Origin: Brevundimonas sp. UBA6550
GTDB taxonomy: Bacteria; Pseudomonadota; Alphaproteobacteria; Caulobacterales; Caulobacteraceae
Direction of reading: 5' to 3'
Assembly (NCBI RefSeq): GCF_002434505.1
Contig: NZ_DJKE01000012.1
Span: 508,558 to 572,557 of the forward strand
Length of the DNA: 64,000 nucleotides
Numbering within the stretch: position 1 is the stretch's first letter; the number at the start of each line of letters is the position of its first letter. The position numbers were made by a program, and so were the translations under genes. Positions 61,537 through 64,000 of this stretch are shown piece by piece. The notes under the pieces are model-generated. The model made no database searches and had not been told where the DNA came from. It was given only the letters and a program-made list of their open reading frames with translations.

Positions 61537-62211
61537 CTACAGGCACGCCTCGACGCACGCCTGCGCCAGCACCTCGGCCGAGTCCGTCAGCGGCGCGGCG
61601 GCCTCCTCCGCCCGCAGCAGCAGCGGAACCTCGGTACACCCCGCGATCAGGGCTTTAGCCCCCGCATCCGCCAGCGCCCGGGCCAGCCCGCGCATCCCCG
61701 CCCGCGCCGTCTCGCCGACGTCGCCGCGCTTGACCCCATAGACCAGGCCCATGAAGGCCTCGCGGTCAGCGCCGCCCAGCAGCACCGCCTCGACCCCGCG
61801 CGCCGCCAGCGCCTCCCGATAAAGCCGCTCGCCCCCCGGCGTCGCCAGGACCCCGATCCGCCGCGCCCCGGACGCCGCCGCCGCATCCGCCGTCGCCGCG
61901 ATCATGTCGATGAAGACCAGACCCCGGGCGGCGCACACCTCCCGGATCGCCCCGGCCTGCCCATGGGCGGTGTTGCACGGCATGGCGATCACCTGCGCCC
62001 CCGCCGCCGCCAGCCCCGCCGCCATCCGGCCCAGCTCTTCCTCCGCCTCGCCCGGCCGCACGTTCCGGTCGGGCACCTGGGGGTTCAGATCCATCACCAC
62101 CCGGACATGGTCCGCATCCCCCTCGGCCGGCGTCAACGCCTGCACCCGCGCCAGAAACGCCACCGTCGCCGCCGGCCCCATGCCCCCGATAACGCCCAGG
62201 ACCTTGCTCAT
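61537..62211 (-). CDS. Aspartate/glutamate racemase family protein
   Basis: ATG 62211 gives 224 residues with both Cys motifs of the family: MPCNTAHGQAGAI (about 83-95) and LIAGCTEVPLLLRA (about 190-203). The start VLGVIGGMGPAATVAFLARV is also typical. Both catalytic Cys suggest an active racemase, most like aspartate racemase. It may also be a hydantoin racemase-like protein. It precedes the nucleoside hydrolase gene by 52 bases on the same strand and may be part of the same transcript. Confidence 0.92.
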   Translation of the reverse strand: MSKVLGVIGGMGPAATVAFLARVQALTPAEGDADHVRVVMDLNPQVPDRNVRPGEAEEELGRMAAGLAAAGAQVIAMPCNTAHGQAGAIREVCAARGLVFIDMIAATADAAAASGARRIGVLATPGGERLYREALAARGVEAVLLGGADREAFMGLVYGVKRGDVGETARAGMRGLARALADAGAKALIAGCTEVPLLLRAEEAAAPLTDSAEVLAQACVEACL

Positions 62212-62350
62212 GCCACCCTTCCTGAACCGCATCGGTTCGCGTTCGAGCGCGCGAAACGCCCCAGCGTCATCCCGCCAAATCGCTTAGCGGACACTCCCGG
62301 AATCCGGTACGAGAGGCAAGCAGCCCCTTGGACATCGAAGTGATCGCACG

Positions 62351-63043
62351 ATGAGACGCCTGCCCGCCATCGGCGCCCTGTCTTTCCTGGCCGCATGCCA
62401 ACCTTCGCCGGCGAGGGACAAGGCCGAGGTCGATCCTCCTGCAACCCCGTCCGCCGCCGTCTGCGTGGGCGCCGGCCGCAGCGATTGCGTCGTCTATCGA
62501 TCGGGTCCCGTGAAGGATGCTGCTGTCGATTGGGATCGCGGTTTCTTCTATCAGCTGCAAGGAACGGGTGCGCCAGGCTCCGGGGACAATGAATACTGCA
62601 AGGGCGGCTATTGCGCGGTGGCCATTCTGAAGCGCGACGAGAGCGGCCGACTGATTCCGGTCGCCCATGTCGAAAGCACAGACGCCCGATGGTACGAAAC
62701 GCCCGAGATCGTCCCCAGCCCGGCGGGACCGCTGATCGTCGCCCGAAGCAACAGCCTGGGGATGGGCGCCTTCAATGACGATGTCGTCTTGAGAACGGAC
62801 GAAGCCGGAAAGCTGCGCCGCATCGACGTCAACAGCTGGAAGAACGAGGCGCATCGGCTGGCGCCCGACGCCAACAGCCATTTCGACTGGAATACGGATT
62901 ACAGCGCGTTCGTCGGCCAGACCGGGCTGGCGTCTCGTGATCCGAACGACAGCGCGCGCGCCTCTGTCGGGTCGGTCCGGGTGTTTCTGGTCCTCAAGGG
63001 CGACGCTTTGCAAATCGGCTCCCCGATGGCGCGGTTTCCGTAA
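62351..63043 (+). CDS. Hypothetical lipoprotein
   Basis: The 230-residue product has a lipoprotein signal (LPAIGALSFLAACQPSPA, lipobox LAAC). The mature part has a Cys-rich beginning (VCVGAGRSDCVVYRSG, EYCKGGYCAVAIL) and then strand-like segments (RWYETPEIVPSPAGPLIVAR, RDPNDSARASVGSVRVF). The four Cys may form two disulphides. No known family is recognised. The codon use is slightly less biased than in the neighbours. It lies divergent from the racemase gene. Confidence 0.72.
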   Translation: MRRLPAIGALSFLAACQPSPARDKAEVDPPATPSAAVCVGAGRSDCVVYRSGPVKDAAVDWDRGFFYQLQGTGAPGSGDNEYCKGGYCAVAILKRDESGRLIPVAHVESTDARWYETPEIVPSPAGPLIVARSNSLGMGAFNDDVVLRTDEAGKLRRIDVNSWKNEAHRLAPDANSHFDWNTDYSAFVGQTGLASRDPNDSARASVGSVRVFLVLKGDALQIGSPMARFP

Positions 63044-63063
63044 CCGCCTGAGCACATGGATCG

Positions 63064-63558
63064 CTAGATAGCCGACATCCCCTCGACGCGCCTGATCTTC
63101 GGCCACAGTATCCAGACCCCTATCAGGGCGCAGAACATCAGAGCCATAGTTACTGCTATCCGTCCCGCCGACGCATGACTGGTGAGGGCGTCTGCGTTTT
63201 CCAAGGCTTGAGCGGCGAACCACAGGACGGTGAAAAAGACGACGAAAAACAACAGGGCGACAGGACTGTTGTTCATCGACCAACCGGCCAGCACCGCGAC
63301 CAGTGGAATGATCGGCGGGACCGCAAACAGCCATGTCCACGGCGGCATGGGCGCACGGCTCCTCGCCGTCTTGGATACGACGAAGACGGACCAACACCAA
63401 AGGCAGGTGGCGGCGATCGGCAAGACGGTCACAAGGCCGCGCACAAGCGACGGAGGCGTCGTGCCGGACAGGACCATCTGCATGACCAAACCGGCCACGA
63501 ACAGAATCGTGAGAAACGTAGGATGCGCTCGCGCGATGCGTTGTGAAATCTCAACCAT
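63064..63558 (-). CDS. Hypothetical membrane protein with four helices
   Basis: ATG 63558 gives 164 residues with four hydrophobic segments (FLTILFVAGLVMQMVL, LVTVLPIAATCLWCWSVFVV, TWLFAVPPIIPLVAVLAGW and PVALLFFVVFFTVLWFAAQA) and a fifth near the end (IAVTMALMFCALIGVWILW). It has no recognisable family. The base composition is less GC-rich than that of the flanking genes. It is convergent with the lipoprotein gene. Confidence 0.7.
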   Translation of the reverse strand: MVEISQRIARAHPTFLTILFVAGLVMQMVLSGTTPPSLVRGLVTVLPIAATCLWCWSVFVVSKTARSRAPMPPWTWLFAVPPIIPLVAVLAGWSMNNSPVALLFFVVFFTVLWFAAQALENADALTSHASAGRIAVTMALMFCALIGVWILWPKIRRVEGMSAI

Positions 63559-63603
63559 GCCCGCCAATATCGGCATTCTCGAAATTCGCAACCTTCGAGC
63601 GGC

Positions 63604-63843
63604 TCAACCGCCGCCCCACGCGATCCGATACGGCCCCGCCCGCGTCGCCAGCGGGCGGCCCTTCCAGCTCAGGCGCACCAGACCGTCGGCCGCCAGTTGA
63701 TCGACGGCGGCATGAACCTCCGGCATCGCATCGCGCCATTCGCCGGTCGCCGCGGCCAGAACCCGCGCCACTTCGCTGGGGCACACCGTGGCGTCCTCGG
63801 CGCGGGCGGCCAGCAGCGCCAGCGTCGTCTCGCGCGCATCCAC
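63604..63843 (-). CDS. DUF3253 domain protein
   Basis: A 79-residue protein with ALLAARAEDATVCPSEVARV, EWRDAMPEVHAAVDQLAADG and VRLSWKGRPL: the winged-helix-like arrangement of DUF3253, whose members have the conserved CPSEVARxL and KGRP text. A nucleic acid-binding role is possible but unproven. The GTG at 63843 lies five bases after the stop of the dcyD-like gene, so the two are likely co-transcribed. Confidence 0.85.
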   Translation of the reverse strand: MDARETTLALLAARAEDATVCPSEVARVLAAATGEWRDAMPEVHAAVDQLAADGLVRLSWKGRPLATRAGPYRIAWGGG

Positions 63844-63848
63844 CTGGC

Positions 63849-64000
63849 CTACAGCGCCCCCTCGATCTCGCTCTGATAACCGAACAACCCCTGCGCCCCG
63901 CCGGTGTGCAGGAAGACCACCGTCTCGCCCTTGAACTGCCCCGCCCGCGCCAGGGCGATCAGCCCCTTCATCGCCTTGCCGGAATAGACCGGGTCCAGCA
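63849..64000 (-). CDS. dcyD: D-cysteine desulfhydrase / ACC deaminase family, C-terminal part (cut by window end)
   Basis: The minus-strand reading of the last 152 bases gives [20 protein letters not shown], then [20 protein letters not shown] and a stop. The phrases DPVYSGKAM and [14 protein letters not shown] are characteristic of pyridoxal phosphate enzymes of the D-cysteine desulfhydrase and ACC deaminase family. The N-terminal part, with the PLP lysine, is outside the window. Choice between the two activities is not possible from this tail. Confidence 0.8.
   Translation of the reverse strand, partial: LDPVYSGKAMKGLIALARAGQFKGETVVFLHTGGAQGLFGYQSEIEGAL

Overview
The window reads as chromosomal DNA of an alphaproteobacterium of the Caulobacterales, most likely Brevundimonas or a close relative. 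This is inference: the GC content is very high, the codons are strongly biased, GTG and TTG starts are common, there is a PleC/PdhS-type histidine kinase, and the housekeeping genes (uvrB, rpsD, map, sodB, frmA) have the alphaproteobacterial form. I found no tRNA, rRNA, CRISPR array, insertion sequence or prophage. Most of the window is an ordinary, densely packed core genome.

Layout. 1-2.9 kb: the 3' end of a COG1002-type DNA methyltransferase gene, then uvrB. 2.9-4.9 kb: a visibly AT-rich insert carrying one reverse transcriptase gene of the kind found among phage-defence RTs (YVDD motif plus a C-terminal helical region), ending against a truncated DUF559 endonuclease remnant. This is the clearest accessory element in the window. 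5-6.5 kb: two divergent helix-turn-helix proteins of unknown role. 6.8-15 kb: rhlE-like helicase, FadL-type porin, map, radC plus a GNAT acetyltransferase, then bolA, an aldo/keto-reductase-fold protein, grxD and a thioesterase. 14.7-20.7 kb: two paralogous lipoprotein loci, an Old Yellow Enzyme, an MHYT-GGDEF-EAL protein and rpsD. 20.7-26 kb: a secreted metallo-beta-lactamase-fold protein, sodB and a glutathione-dependent formaldehyde detoxification cluster (frmA, SDR, VOC protein, RHH protein, S-formylglutathione hydrolase) with a divergent LysR regulator. 27-34.6 kb: a sirtuin gene broken by one amber codon, an OmpA-type lipoprotein, a TonB-like protein, ynfA, a GIY-YIG protein, a TrmJ-like methyltransferase, an S1/P1-like nuclease and a KefB/C-type antiporter.

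34.7-44.8 kb: a VWA lipoprotein-like secreted protein, a CBS protein, a PleC-type kinase, a DeoR regulator with its MFS transporter, a thiolase and a fused flavin reductase. 44.9-54.7 kb: a complete siderophore uptake locus in two arms. One arm is TonB receptor, esterase, binding protein, beta-propeller protein and methyltransferase on the minus strand. The other is FecCD permease and ATPase on the plus strand, with a second esterase divergent from it. Both upstream regions have Fur-box-like sequences. 54.8-64 kb: thioesterase, zinc alcohol dehydrogenase, S9 peptidase, a nucleoside salvage set (racemase-family protein, nucleoside hydrolase, ribokinase), small hypothetical genes, and the 3' end of a D-cysteine desulfhydrase gene.

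Intergenic space holds several families of 100-170 base palindromic elements, each repeated inside this window. They usually lie at gene ends.
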